Positions 1 through 12,605 are shown, numbered from the stretch's first letter. The stretch is 64,000 nucleotides of DNA from Amborella trichopoda (GCF_000471905.2 NW_006494865.1:667185-731184); one strand, 5' to 3'. The notes: a model not told the origin generated them from the letters alone. Made by a program: numbers and translations.

Positions 1-1456
1 TCTCTGCATGCCCAAACAAAGCATGTCCTTGATTATGTCAAGCATCACACTCAAGCTAGGCTTAGGTAATGTTGTTTGGGATGCTGCAATAGAAGGAGCA
101 TCAATCTCAATGGTAGGGCTCGAAGGAATGATAGCTGTATGAGTTGATGGCTCTTCCCGAGGGTCTGCGAAGCCCAAACTCTCATCATTTGCGACCTTAG
201 TCTCAACTAGCTCAGCTCTCACAATATCGGCCTCCTCACTTGGCTTTTCAGCCTCACCATCAGTAGGTTTGGTCCCTTCAAGGCCAACCTCTTCTCCTGG
301 CCCCTCGTTATCTGGAGCAGTCGCAATATGCTCCGAAGTAGCCTCAGCCCTTTCAAGTCAGACTTCATCTCCTTGCTCCCTCTCACCCTGAACCGTCATC
401 TCTGCCTTGGTAGGTTTGATACCTCTTCCCTCTCCTTCTTTGCCCTTGTCCTGCCAGGGCAGCCATTTCAGCTACAGGCTCTTCCATAGGGCCTGCCTCT
501 TCGACAACTAGGGGTACCACCTCTGATCCCTTGAGGTCAGCCCCTTGAAGATGTCCCAGCTCTTTGACCTCTTCTGTAACAACATCACCTGAAGCAGAAA
601 CTTTCTGCTGCTTTAGTAACCCTTCTTCTGTCTCTGAGGCCCATGCTCCTCTATGACCATGAGCCCTTCTTTCTGAACAGAGCTCGGGTCTTGCCCTTCC
701 ACGACTGCGCTCTCTGACTCGGTTGGCACAACAACCTCTTGGGCCTCAGAGGCCTTCTCCACCTCGACCACCTCATCAAGGCCAGCATCGCTAGCCCCAT
801 TGATTTCCATTGGAACTGGACCCTCTTCCTCAACCGTTGGAGCCTCTGATGAACCGAAAGAAGGCTCAAGAGAAAGAGAAGATGACTCCTCCAAAGCAGA
901 GGGAGAATTATGAACCATCAGATACACATAGGACTCCGAGGAAGAAGCCGGTGAAGAACCATCTTCTAGCTCCCGAACCACTGGACATTTATGTCCCTTA
1001 CGCTTCGAAGCCCATGCTGCATGACGAGCTAGTGGATGAGGAATGGCTGGGGCATCGTACTTCCTCTTCTTCCCCTTCGCTTGAGAAGGTGCAACAGTCT
1101 CAACAGCATCCCCACCAGAAGAGCCAGCGGCATGTTTTCTATGCGGGTCGCTCCCTATCAACTTGTTCAAATCTTGGACTGGACGTCCTTCATACCCCAA
1201 AACCTTGCCACCCTCATTCCATTTGAAAATAGCAGAGAGTTTGTCAAAAACACTCTCTACCTTATTCTTCATATCGAGAAACCGTAGCAAAGACTTGTCC
1301 ATGGAAATTTGACGAGGCCTTCCAACGACGCGCTAATTCCAGAGGAAGCCCAAAGTGAATACCTCCCCCAATGAAGGAGTCCTCGCCATCTTCCTCTATC
1401 ATGCGTTCTGACTCCAGCGGGAGTTCTCCACTTTCCAGGGGTGGCTGCCTTCCCAA
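1..1456 (-). pseudogene. antisense PMD protein, C-terminal half (copy 1)
   Basis: Longest open stretch is 613-1302. Read on the minus strand it contains a basic KGKKRK motif (possible nuclear localisation signal), then a long Glu/Ser/Val-rich acidic region. Past a stop near 613 the same kind of sequence continues toward position 1 (GEEVGLEGTKPTDGEAEKPS type) and aligns by eye with 42342-42878. In that copy the acidic region is followed by a predicted coiled coil and the stop codon; here the end lies outside the window. The host-like role of such PMD proteins inside elements is unknown. Stops and frameshifts indicate a pseudogene. Confidence 0.6.
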
Positions 1457-1720
1457 TACCCCTTATTGGTGATCCACCACTAGCATTCATGAACGTCAGT
1501 TGCTCACATTGTTCTGCCAAAATACAGCAGCATGTACTTGTTGATCTCGGTGAAATCCAAGCAAGCATGTGGCCCAAGCTGTGCGAATGTGCCTCAGGAG
1601 CCAGATCTCATGATGGGTCCCCAACTGGTCTTTCTTCCTGTGGCTGATTTTCCTATGTCGCTTCTCAAAGAATACTGAGAATGGACACCCTTGGTCTATC
1701 TTGTGTTGTCGGCCAAATCA

Positions 1721-3130
1721 TTAAGGAACATACCCCTCACGCTTGGCACTATGGATGGTACGATAGGGTAGAACCCCGCCTCTAACACTCAGCATGTACA
1801 TCAGATCCTTGTGAGTCGTAGAAGCACCATCCAAGCTCTTGCCCAGCTCATCGGGAAAAGCACAATCTGTGAGGTTTCTGACCGGGAAGGCGGGTCTACT
1901 CATATGAAGTTGTTCATTGTAGAACATGCTATGTTCATGGCAAGGAGTGTGGAAGATTTCTTTCTGCCCAACAATCCTCAGAAGAAACAGGCACATTATT
2001 TCATCCAACACCCTATTTCTGATGTAGATGTCGGGGAAATAAGCCCCGAGCCAGCCATACACATAGTGGATGGGAAAAGGCATCTTGAAGTCCCCTAGGA
2101 AGGCTTCGTCGTCCACTATGCCATTCCCTCCTTCATCACTCTGATATAGTTTTCCCCTGGACATGGCTCCCAAGCTATAATAGATGTTGTACAAGACCGG
2201 CTGTGTGAGCACGTACTCTCACCCCCTCGCCATGTCACAGGCTACATAGAACATGTCTAGACGTATAGTATCTGCTCCCCCGAGGAGACCAAACTTGCAC
2301 AAGAAGAGTACTAGATATGTCACCAGGAAAAAAGTGGTTGTTCCTGCTATGCAGCTTAAATACTGGAGGGGCTCCCTTCATGGATGCCTTCCCCTTTCTT
2401 CTCGAGCTTGGACTAGCCTCATCAGAGTCTCCATAAAAGAATGCCACCCAAAGGGTGAAGGAGACGCAGCCATTCTTGGCCTCAGAGTAGAGCAATTGGT
2501 AAATCCTGAATAGCTGTTGTAATCCAGCTGGTGGGACTTCTTTCCCGACCCGTTTACCTCCAAAAATGACCGAGTTCGAAGGCACAAACTCATCGTACAT
2601 AGCACCGATGAGTGGAAGCCCACCGTTGAAGTACAAGTCTAGCAGAGACATCCCTGCTTCCCATTGACCAAGCAGCCATGTATTATTGACATGGCTCCAT
2701 GTTTCCAATAGCAACTTGAACGTGTTCGAGCAACGATCATAATATCTTGCAGAGCATTGAATGGCAGCTAGCAGGGAAGCACGCTTCAAAATGTCCTTGA
2801 ATCGCACCCTTATAGTCCAGGAAGAGTACCCTTTTAGGTATTGGTGCTCCCCTTGCACTCGAATACTAGCAGAAGACCACTTCAGGCCTGGAGTCTTCAC
2901 CATCCTCTTGCCCAATGTTAGCAAGTCCTCACTTGAGGCTATCTTCATGTGCAAACAATAGAGGAGGCCTACCCCTTTTTCTATTTTTACATTTCTGTCA
3001 CTGTCTTCTATAACCTCAAAGCGGTGACACTCAAAGGCCATCTTGGTTCGCACCAAGCCTCGGTGAGCCAGATTGGCTCACCCCTCACCAAGATTTCACC
3101 GGTGACTTAATTGGTGCCACTCGTGGGAGG
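1721..3130 (-). pseudogene. antisense plant mobile domain (PMD, aminotransferase-like) N-terminal half (copy 1)
   Basis: Two open stretches, 2235-3056 and 1721-2212, lie in different frames. Seen in order: LLTLGKRM, then RASLLAAIQCSARYYDRCSN, TFKLLLETWSHVNNTWL, SLLDLYFNGGLPLIGAMYDE, and after the frame change PVLYNIYYSLGAMSRG and IHYVYGWLGAYFP. The (G)ISLLDL..GGLP..G..YDE block and the VL..IYY.L / HYVYGWL block are typical of transposon-borne PMD proteins. P2 (24375-25720) shows the same blocks. The start is uncertain: similarity to P2 extends upstream of 3056 in another frame (GEPIWLTE), so another frameshift lies near 3015. No catalytic activity can be inferred. Confidence 0.7.
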
Positions 3131-3169
3131 TTCTTCACATCTGGAATGGTGCCTAAAGGCTGGGCAATG

Positions 3170-3560
3170 AAGCTAGAGCAAATTTTTTGCTACGGCACGC
3201 AAGTCACTAAGGGGCAGCCCTATCGCCGTGCAAAATGCTAAGGCGTGGGGCCGGCTGCATTTGCAAGAATGTATCGCCGGCTACTCACTCAAGGAGTAAC
3301 ATCAGCTGCTTTTATAAAGACTATCGATGTGCGTAGAAGGTAGAGCTATTGTTGTCTCATGACTAAAAGGGTTATCGTCGTCTGCTGAAGAAAACCAGTA
3401 GCACCACGTAAAGACCTAATGCCATCTGCGTCTAACACTGCCTGCGTTCAAACTGTTCACACATGTCACACGTGCGGCACACCATGTCCTTTGAAATCTG
3501 GGCATGCCGCCTGACACTCACGGCGTGGCCTATCACCGTGCGTGTGAAGGCTGACCATTC
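3170..3560. repeat. GC-rich short-unit array, proximal to antisense promoter (copy 1)
   Basis: Recurrent words such as tatcgccgtgc, ctaaggcgtggg and gccggct spaced by roughly 20-45 bases, in an otherwise non-coding stretch. It lies between the PMD reading frame and the antisense TATA-like box. Equivalent arrays with different words are at 25715-25965, 44680-44900 and 62130-62380. Confidence 0.5.
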
Positions 3561-4199
3561 ACCGTCTCACAGCCCTTTCACCTCACCGACCGTTACAGGC
3601 TTGCTATGCCTCGGGTTCTCACCGGCGTTTCTTCTCCTCACTGGGAACTCAATCTTGCTCGCCGGGAAACCCTTCCCCGTCTGTTCACTCTCTTCCACCG
3701 GTGACCGAAGCTAACGAAAAGTTGCTTGGAGTTCCTCAAAAGCCCTCTATGACCTCACGATTTACCCTCTTCGTACTTCTATAGTCCGCCACAACTCGTC
3801 ATAATTTCACTATGCTTTCGATGAGCCCTGCTCCTCCTACTAGAGGACTGTCAAAGTCCCCTGACTCCTCTCCAACCTGTCGGTAACCATGAAACCACCG
3901 AAAAATCACTAAGGGCTCATGGAAGTTGCTAATAACCCTTGGGTTCTCCGCTTCTACTCCCACAGAAGGCCCTAAAACTCTGGTAGAGTAATACTACGAC
4001 CCTCACAGTTTTGCCAGAGTCTAGGTAAAGCCCTACAAAGCTCCCTGTTCCCCGCTCGAGAAGCCTTGGCACTCTCAGAAAACACTCTCATCACGCTGTG
4101 AAGGTTCACGACTAAAGTTTGTTGGAAAGTCCCTGAACGCTTGTACACTGTAGGTTTTGACTAGAAACTCTTGCCGGAAGTCTCTCGATGGAAGCTCTG

Positions 4200-4270
4200 G
4201 CTCTCTAAAGCTCTCACACTATTTTATCAAACAGTGAAACAGTAAAATGGGGTTTTATCCCCTTTTAAAG
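4200..4270 (-). promoter_or_regulatory. decayed antisense promoter (copy 1)
   Basis: Minus strand carries TTTAAAAG (4262-4269) followed by GGGGATAAAACCCCATTTT. Homologous positions in three other copies read TATATAAG then a G-rich run, TAAAA or AAAGA, and CCCATTTT (26712-26719, 62990-62997, and 44090-44097 on +). The TATA box here appears mutated. Confidence 0.5.
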
Positions 4271-4429
4271 TCTACAATGCCACAAAGTGCCCCTCACAAG
4301 TTCGAAATGACACTTCGGTCCTCATCTTCAGATGTCGATAGGTACAGGCTAAGGAGGGCCAAGCCCGAGGCCCGAATGCGAGTCATTGCCGCCTACCTCA
4401 TGAACCCACTGTCTTCTATCGCTATTGTT

Positions 4430-4770
4430 ATGCCTTATCGCCGCGCGTGCTTTCCTAAGGCTTAGCACCGCATACTCTACTAAAAAGGCTATCGTTGTGC
4501 CCTTCATCAAAGGTTATTGTCGTGCGATTCACAAGAGGCTATCGTCGTGCGCTTCATTAGAGGCTATCATCATGTGCTTCACAAAAGGCTATCGTCTGGC
4601 ACTTCACAAGAAGCTATCGTTGTGCGCTTCACCAGAAGCTATCGCCACGTGAGCTTCACTTCACCAAGAAACTTAGCACATTATGCATTATCCACAAGCC
4701 TAACGTCGTGCGCACATCATCCAGGCCTTGCATCATTCAAAACCTAGCACCGTGCGTGTGCTATGGAGCT
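4430..4770. repeat. GC-rich short-unit array, distal to antisense promoter (copy 1)
   Basis: About ten units with a core like ctatcgtcgtgcgcttca and spacers such as caagaggctatcg, 25-32 bases apart. The array lies on the far side of the antisense TATA position from the array at 3170-3560, the same two-sided arrangement as in the copy at 25.7-27.1 kb. Confidence 0.55.
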
Positions 4771-4974
4771 ACCATCTGGGATTTCTCTCTTTGGAGCCAC
4801 ACTCAAATGTTACAACATGACTATCATTCTACATCCCCATTAGTTCATTCCCTGCACCACAGTCATCACTCCTCAGGAAGTCGAGTCTCCATTTACGGCT
4901 CTGTTCCCCATGAAGTCACATTCCCTTACCCACCTAAATGGTCTAGGTGCACGATCCTAAACTGCATGGCTGAC

Positions 4975-6540
4975 CTTAAACTGTAGCAGATGTCTAGTTG
5001 CACGACCTTAAACTGCATGGTCCTAGTTGCATGACTTTAAACTGCATAACCATGATTCAGCTGTATGACCTGAAAAACTATAGTGCACGTTCTCGCTGCA
5101 TGACAATAAAACGCTTAACACTATGGTCCAAACTATATGATCTTAAACTATAGCAGAGGTCTAGTTGCACGACCTTAAACTGCATGGTCCTAGTTGCATG
5201 ACTTTAAACTGCATAACCATGGTCCAACTGTATGACCTTAAAAACTGTAGAGCACGTCTTGGCCGCATGACAATAAAATGCTTAACACTATGGTCCAAAT
5301 TACATGACTTTAAACTATAAAAGAGGTCTAGTTGCATGACCTTAAACTACGTGGCCCTAGCTGTATGACTTTAAACGACATCGCCATGGTCCAAGCTTCA
5401 TCTCCTTAAGACTATACCACATGTCTCTGTAGCAAGACGTTAAAATAACACGACAAATGGTCCATGCACTTGACTTTAAGACTATGAAATGGAATCAACC
5501 TCTCCACCGAATGTATTCTACCACTATCCCCATTAAGATTACACCTGTGCTCCGTACTGTCATCCTCAGTAGAGCTACATGCAGGCCACTGTCCCACATC
5601 TCCAGTAGGAGTCACATACGTATTACTGCCCATCATCCCTAGTGGAGTTACGATCATTCTTATCTCTTCAATCCCAAGTGGGGTTCCATCTGTGCTCCGG
5701 TCTGCCATTCTCAACAGCATACCATTGCCCATTATCCCCGTGGAATCATATTAATCACCAATGGGCCCGCTTCTCATTGAACCACTATCTCTATCCCTCT
5801 TCAGAGCTTTACTTAAATCGCAACCCACATAAATGATCTAGGTGCACGACCCTAAACTACATGGTCCAAACTATATGACCTTAAACTGTAGCGGAGGTCT
5901 AGTTGCATGGCCTTAAACTGCATGGTCCAAACTATATCACCTTAAACTGTAGAGGAGGTCTAGTTGCACGACCTTAAACTGCAAGGTCAAAACTGTATGA
6001 CCTTAAACTGTAGTGATGGTCCAAGCTATATGAGCTTAAGCTATAGTGCACGTGCCACATGACGTTAAACTACTTTGCCTAGGTCCTGGACGCATGACAT
6101 TAAAGACACCCCCATACACGCGCACACGCCGTTTATGTGCATCTTCATGTACGCCTTCCCTAACTGACCCGTTCGTGTGCACGCATCACCTTCAGTACCT
6201 CCCTAGACAGTTCATTCACTTCATCGCCATTTATGACTCTCCAATGAGTCTCACCCATGCTCACAAAACAGCGAGCCATTCCGCCATCCATACTCGTCAT
6301 CAGCTAGTGGGTCACCAATTTTCAATCACCATTCATACATCATCTATCTTTCACAGGTAGCGTCGTTCCATCTCCTCAACGTGAGTCAAAAGTACTACCA
6401 TACTCACTCCATGACCTCAACAGACTACCATCCATCCATCCCCACCATGGTCCAATTATATGACCTTAAACTATAGTGCACGTCCTAGCCGGATGGCGTT
6501 AAAAGGCTTCACATAAGTCCCGAAGGCATGACGCTAAACA
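4975..6540. repeat. tandem repeat with tgaccttaaactg core (copy 1)
   Basis: Subunits of about 27-32 bases containing 'gcatgaccttaaactg' and 'tggtccaactgtatgac' repeat dozens of times. A larger period of about 169 bases is visible: the phrase gaggtctagttgcacgacc recurs near 4987, 5156 and 5325. The array is interrupted by unrelated sequence at about 5480-5830 and 6090-6430. A related array lies at 27725-28795, in the same place between antisense promoter and LTR. Confidence 0.75.
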
Positions 6541-7926
6541 CTGCTTCACAACAAAAAAGAAGACAAGAAAAAAAAAAAGGAAAGAAAGAAAGTAAACAAC
6601 AACAACAAATGACGGACATGGTGTATACTTGGACAAGGGAACACCATGAGTAAAAATCAGGGACGAGCATGGTCACGAAACCATGAGTAACAGAGTTCTA
6701 TGAAAATAAAAACCTAGGCATCGTGAAAATCTGAAAGGGCGCCGTGAGCAAAAATGGATAAAAAGGGTGGACATGACCGCAAGGTCATAGGTAAAAGAGC
6801 TCCAAATAAAAGGAAGTTGGTGAAAACCGTCTCTACAGCGTCGCTTCCCAGTCCAAGGGAAAATCCCCAAAGGACGCTTGGACTAACAAATAGGTTGATG
6901 CAACACTCGCCTTTATAGGAGGCTTCAGCTCGCATTCAAAAGAAAAATCCTTGGTGTCACAATACCAAGATCCAAATACAAGCTTCAAGGAAAGATTCTA
7001 ACAGCTTGAGTCCATTAGCAAAAAGGATTCGAAGGACAGAAGACTCGCCAAGAAGGCAAGACAAGTCTCATGAAAAAAAGAATTATTCCCACGAGGTCAC
7101 AAACAACACTCCAAAATGCTAAGGTTGCCTCAAGAAGGATAAGTCAGTCAGACTTTGGACCTGTTATGCAGCGATCAGGATTGAGTCCTATGGGGCCACC
7201 TCAGATAAAGAAGAGAGGTATCCTGATTGTTGAAACAGCTAGCAGTAAGCAAGGGTTATACCCACAGCTGGTCACCTCAATAAACTGAGGTACCCTGCCT
7301 GCCAAGGAAATTTCGGTGCACAAAGTAGACGATGCCAACCAAAGGCTCTTCATCTGACCATCCAGAACAAACTATAAAAAATAAGAAAGTTATTTTGACA
7401 AAACAAAGACGCTCACAAAGGCAAGAAACTAATAAAGCTAGGGCGAAACCTGCCAGAGACTTCAGGGTGAAGCCTCGTCATGAGGCCCCCTCACCAAATC
7501 CCTCCCTAGCCGATAGACCCAAACCTTCGGGATAGGCCAACAAAAAGCCCCCGACTAGACCCAACAGGATGGGGCCTATAGAGATACTCTGCTAGTCAAA
7601 AGAAAACCTGGTGTAGCAGCAAACAACACCGAACAAAGGCTCTATAACTGTCAATCCAAAAACAAAGAAACCCAGACCGAATGGGAATAGTGCTCTAAAG
7701 CATGGCACTTGGTCACTAGATAAGCCTATTTTTGACCAACAAGTTTCGCACAAAGTCCTCAGTTGTCATAATCACAAATAGTCCTTTGAGGGTGAGGACT
7801 TCGATAGAATCCCTCAAAACTCTATTCTACCCTAAAGTCTCCACGGATGGATCTACAACAAATTCGTCCAAACGTCTGAGCGTCCTGATTACAGCATTGC
7901 ATGGATTTCTTCTTGACGGGGCATGC
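6541..7926 (+). other. non-coding 3' internal region before the LTR (copy 1)
   Basis: No gene seen. The stretch starts with an A-rich run and resembles 28800-30190 in blocks, for instance 'aaaagaaaacctggtgtagc' followed by aaacaacaccg at about 7590 and 30055, and 'cccccgactagac' at about 7547 and 30005. The final bases before the LTR (gacggggcatgc) are a poor polypurine tract. Confidence 0.5.
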
Positions 7927-10429
7927 TGTTTGAAGACATTTTTTAGCACCATGGGTCCCCAAAGCGGAATAAAAGGGAGTAGTCAGTCAATAAAGCCTGA
8001 CAAACAGTAGAAGGTTTGACAGTCTCTTAATGGCTCCATAACTGGCCAAGATCTTCATAAGGACTCCAAAAAGACTCTTGCCAAGTTTCGTCGCATTCCG
8101 ACATGTCTAAGAAAATACAAACTATGAAACATTTATGCAGAATCAACCTCTTACACCCCGAAACGGCTTATAACTGAAACTACTTTTGGAGCATCAAACG
8201 GTCGTGGGACCACTGCCATTGGATCTGGAATGGTTAAAAACCCTCTGAATCAATTTTCAGCTTAAACGGACATTCTAGGGAAATGTTATGGTAAATCATT
8301 GAAACAGGATGAGTCACACACTATTGCCGTGCGGTCTGCAACTAATCTCCATTAAAGGGACAGTCACGAACAGTAACATGCGAAGGTCATATCTCACTTG
8401 TCTAAGATCGGATTGCGCTCAAACTTATAGGAGTATGTTCGTCTCACCAAGACGAACATTTTGATATGTGGCATGTCCCGTGACGATGACTATGCTAGGA
8501 GAAAAACTAGAGAGAATTTTGTCATTTGAAGCAGTGAGTTACAGAAAATCAGCAGGACATCCACCCACTCGAGCGGCAAAATCATAGTGCCCGCAAGCCC
8601 AATCGACGTGAGACCAGTTGCATCGCTTGCATAAGGTCCGTAGCTATCATTGGTCCGAACCCCACGCGTGATGAATGGTTGGATTTTGCACAAGATCAAG
8701 ATGAAGTCACTACCGATTCTGACAGCCATAATCCCAAATTTCAGCCAAAGTCCTGCCAAAACTTCATTCGGGCACCAAATCATGTCCCGCTCGTGGTAAT
8801 AGGCTCAGTATAATTCAGCGAAGAAATTACAGAAAAACGTCAAGATGCAGACACACTATCAATCAAAAGTTTTCAAGATCTATTCAAATTTCAAGTTATG
8901 TGATCATGCCTTTATAGTGTGATTAATGGCTTAAAATTAATATCAAAATGATCGTAGCATCAAGCACTACATGATGGTAATCATATTTTGTTCATTTGGA
9001 TGCCGGATCGTCTGAGAATAATCAAGAACGTCTCAAGTACCCAGCAGGGATTGTTTTGAAATTTCTTGAATTGTTAGGTAGGGGCAAATCAGTTATTTTA
9101 CACCCTATTTTCTTATTTCTTTTAATTCACAAAAATTGCAATTATCCCCAATTAGGGTTAGTTTCGGGTCATCCACTCACTTTTTATCCCTACTATAAAA
9201 AAAGACGCTACCTCTAATTAAAAACAAAAAAAAAAGTTTTGGAGAGGCTAGAAAATCATTGTAACCCTTTTATTCTTTCTCTACGTTGAGCAATAAAATT
9301 TGATATTCTTCCTTAAATTCGTGGGTGCGAGAGAGACACAGGAGAGAGAAACTTTAGAGCGGTACCCCTCGTACTCTCAAGGTATTTTCTTTCTCATCCC
9401 TTCTTCCTCACCTTCTCTGCTGTGCTTTTCTCAGAGGCCATGCACGGCAGTGGCAGTGCCGTGCATGCCTCTTTCTTTCTTTGTGCGTTCTGTGCCTATC
9501 TCTGACGGCGATACTTATCGCCTCCTGTGAAGGGTTGTGCTGCTTTATCATGTTACCGACAGCGATGGCTAACGTCGTCTGTAGTTTGCTGCTCACCCCT
9601 TCGTCTCGAGCAATAGTGTCTAGCACCGTCTAGGGGCCACGACACTTTTACTTCACGGCTGTGGGTGGCGATGCTCAACACCTCCAGAACCTTCCTCCTT
9701 TGCCATCTCGTGTCTTCTCTTTTCTTCTAGTATCACTTGGCTAAAGGATATACTCAGTCTAGCACCGTCATAGGGGTCTGGCTGTCGAGTTGTATTGCCG
9801 TCATGCTGGTCCAGAGTACCATGCCCGTCTTGCTACCACACTAGATTAGGAGAGTCATATCGACCTTGGTTTAGAGTAGAATTGTCGTTGCGCCGGTCTG
9901 ATTTACCGTGCTCGTCTTGCTACCACTCTGAGTCGGTCACTGTATTGGTCCAGCTATCATGCTAGTCTCGTCCCCATGTCGAGTCCTCTTCTCTTTTCTC
10001 TCTTTATTCAAATCCTCTTCTTCATCACTCTAACTTCTCATCTTCTCTGCCATATGAGTGTGCATTGCCCGAAGATAAGGGTGGGTCCCTCAGCCCACTT
10101 GTCTTACAAAATAACCATGTTAGTATTGTACAGAAAACAATGAGATAGCAGGTCAAGGGAGGTGATTCCGATCTAGCTGAAGCAGCTACGGTGGCGTTCC
10201 ATCGTGATCTAAGAGGGCGCCCGTGCGAGTCAGCCCGGGTAAGTCACGGACCCAAGTGAGGTTGGTCCCCACCTCACGTTTAATATTCCTCTCTCACCAG
10301 TTGGGCACTTTCCCTTGTTCTGTGAACAAGGTTCCCGAGAGAGCAGTATGAGGTCTCGGGTCTTCTGAACCAAGATACGTGTCACTCGATCACCTAGATC
10401 CAGGGATGCGAGATCGAGGCTTCCAACCA
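7927..10429 (+). repeat. 3' LTR of copy 1 (about 2.5 kb)
   Basis: Starts TGTTTGAAGACATTTT and ends CCAACCA. The same start is found at the end of the minus-strand LTR at 56244, and the same end (..aacca) at 33025, 38131 and 53304. Visible parts: TATAAAAAAA at 9194-9203, AATAAA at 9292-9297 (U3/R order as expected), then a pyrimidine-rich U5 with inverted repeats and a terminal block (gtgatctaagagggc, agccagcccgggtaagt) shared by all LTRs of this family. No primer site follows, consistent with a 3' LTR. Confidence 0.75.
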
Positions 10430-11288
10430 TGTAGTAATGGACTAATGTACCTAAATTTATAATGGTGGTTTCTATAAGGTTGTGACCTTAAACAATCCAA
10501 TTAAGGCACTCCTCCAAATTTTATCATAGCAAGTAATTTTGATATAAAAAATTCTTAGGATTATTTGAAAATTCATTTTTATATCTAATTATAAAATTTT
10601 ATCTCCTAAAATAGTTAAAATAAAGTAGATCTATAAATATATGAAAATCATGAAAATGGACGGTTTAGATAATATGTTGCAAGATGCACTATTTCTGGGA
10701 CTCAAAGTCCTTTTATTTTTTTCTTCATATTCATACATCTCGATGTTGAGATGATCAGTTAGAGGGTTTTCCAGCATTAAAAAAACTTTTTCCGTATAAC
10801 CTTATATAAACGTTTTCTTACAATTACAATATGGATAACGTTATATATAATGTCCATGAATATGGTAGGTCGGTTGCCCAAGTGTCCTTATTTCATAGCA
10901 TGCCAGTGAAGCACTTAGTTAATGCACCACGCCTCTCTATAGTTCATTGACTCCATACCTCCTAGTATGGAAACTGCGATGTATCTTTGAAAGAAAGCAC
11001 CCATGTAATTTGGCAGAATCGTGACTTGCTATTGCATACCGGGTGCACACGCACGCACCACCTATTACTCAGGCAGGGATTTCCATCAGAAGGCTATTTA
11101 TCTTTGTTATAAGGATGTCTATTGAGATGTCACATAGTAGATATGAAATTGGATGGCTTGAAATGTTCCAGACGTTCACGAATGTTTTTTTGAACTTTGA
11201 CTTTAGTGAACATTTACACTCTTACAACCAAATGATTTGAAAATTTGAAGTTTGAAACCATTTTTAGAGTTTTAATTTTTACATTTAT
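10430..11288. other. unassigned AT-rich DNA
   Basis: Sequence right of the 3' LTR. No coding similarity, no repeat family recognised by eye and no LTR-like termini. It may be the older DNA into which copy 1 inserted. Confidence 0.4.
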
Positions 11289-11745
11289 ATGAAAATAGAT
11301 TCTCAAGTCATTCTAAAAATATAATAAATTTAATATATAATATAATACATTTATGTGTGTGTATGTGTGTGTGTTATATATTAAAATTATGAATATATAA
11401 ATATATAATATATTTAAAATATAATATAATATAAATTATTTTATTATATATAAAATATATTATATATATTGTTATTTAACGTTGTATATGAAAATTATTA
11501 TTATATAGAGATATAGTATATGATTTATATATAATGTTATTTATTATAAATATATAATATAGATTTTTTTACATAATTGTTATTTACATGTTATATATCA
11601 AAGTATTAATAAATAGATATATTATCTATTATTTATATATAATTTTATTTATTATAAATATATAATATATTTTTATATATATTTTTGTTTATATGTTATA
11701 TATTAAAATTATATATATAGATATATAATTTATTATTTATACATA
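11289..11745. repeat. AT-rich degenerate tandem tract
   Basis: Almost pure A/T with repeating phrases such as ttattataaatatataatat and gttatatattaaaattat at spacings of roughly 95-130 bases, plus a short TG/TA dinucleotide run near 11350. Looks like a decayed AT minisatellite. Confidence 0.7.
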
Positions 11746-12275
11746 CTATGTCCATAGTCCAGAGACAAGAGTCCAGACTATGTCCATGCTCAATATGCCA
11801 TGACCATACTACAACATTCGTATTCAGACAATGTACATGTTATGCCAACTACAAAAGTCCACTCTAGACTATGTCCATGCTCAATAAGCCAACCCTAGCT
11901 AGTCTTTGAACTGTCCATTAATCAAACCTTAGAATCCACATGGGTTTAACTAAACCATGTTACACAGCTTTTGATTTGTGATCACTCAGTCACGAACAAA
12001 CCATCAATATGCGTGCACCCTAAATATACATAATATGCAAACTCCCAATGTCCACTCCAGACTATGTCATTTATCAATAAGCCATATTTGGCTACCCTTT
12101 GAAATGTTCGTTAATCAAACCTTAGGATCCTTGAACTATGATCATGTACTCTTAAATATTTGTGTAAATATACATAGCATGCCAAGTTCCAATGTCCACT
12201 CCAGAGTCCAGAGTCTCCAAAGTCCTGAGTCCTGACTATATCCATGATCAATAAGCCAACCTTGGCTACGCTTTG
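11746..12275 (+). repeat. tandem repeat of about 175-195 bp
   Basis: The block 'caatgtccactccagac', tatgtccatg, 'tcaataagccaaccttggct' and 'aatcaaaccttag' occurs three times, with 'caataagcc' at about 11882, 12075 and 12250. Units are about 80-90% alike by eye. The third unit abuts the Ty1/copia LTR at 12276. Confidence 0.65.
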
Positions 12276-12453
12276 TGTTAAGGAAGAGATTGTCCTTTAC
12301 TATCTTTCATAGCATTGTATAGGGTATTTGTTCATAACATTATATAGAGTATTTATTTTATTCTTTACCTTCAAAATGTGTGTGAGTGGTTCGTGGTTTT
12401 GAATAAATGAAAGAGGGTTCTCTTTGTCTCTCTAGGGTTTTGGTAATTTTACA
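12276..12453 (+). repeat. Ty1/copia 5' LTR (short)
   Basis: Begins TGTTAAGGAAGAG and ends TTTTACA immediately before a tRNA-Met primer site, the usual arrangement in plant copia elements. About 178 bases; it contains attttattctttacc and an AATAAA-like gaataaatgaaag near the end. Its partner 3' LTR was not found in the window, because the element is broken after the protease. Confidence 0.6.
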
Positions 12454-12470
12454 TGGAATCAGAGCATTTC
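12454..12470 (+). promoter_or_regulatory. primer binding site of the copia element
   Basis: TGGAATCAGAGCA directly follows the LTR end. It is one mismatch from the TGGTATCAGAGC primer site complementary to the 3' end of plant initiator tRNA-Met. Confidence 0.65.
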
Positions 12471-12605
12471 ATCTTCTTCCTCTAAACAAAGATTTAATCT
12501 GTAAGTGCTTCCTCTTTTTCTACATTGTTCTTTCAATCTATTCTGTGTATTGTGGGCACAAGCATCAGAAGTTACCTACCCTTTGTTTCTCTTTCTAACC
12601 AGTGA

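Larger units (their letters stand above)
1..10429 (+). mobile_element. Tat-lineage LTR element copy 1, 3' part
   Basis: Right-hand part of a Ty3/gypsy element in + orientation; its gag-pol side lies left of the window. It holds an antisense PMD reading frame (1-3130, minus), an antisense promoter region, a tandem-repeat zone and a 3' LTR. The same order recurs at 24375-33025, which supports treating the whole stretch as one unit. Assignment to the Tat lineage is inferred from the related copies at 38-61 kb, where the same kinds of LTR, primer site, gag, protease, RT, double RNase H and integrase are found. Confidence 0.7.

Noticed and set aside
810..1226. 138-residue + strand frame
   Set aside because: Complement of the antisense PMD frame at 613-1302, which has the family similarity.
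9300..9530. 76-residue frame in LTR copy 1
   Set aside because: Spans the R/U5 boundary including the palindrome at 9439-9467; no similarity, and not kept in the sister LTRs.
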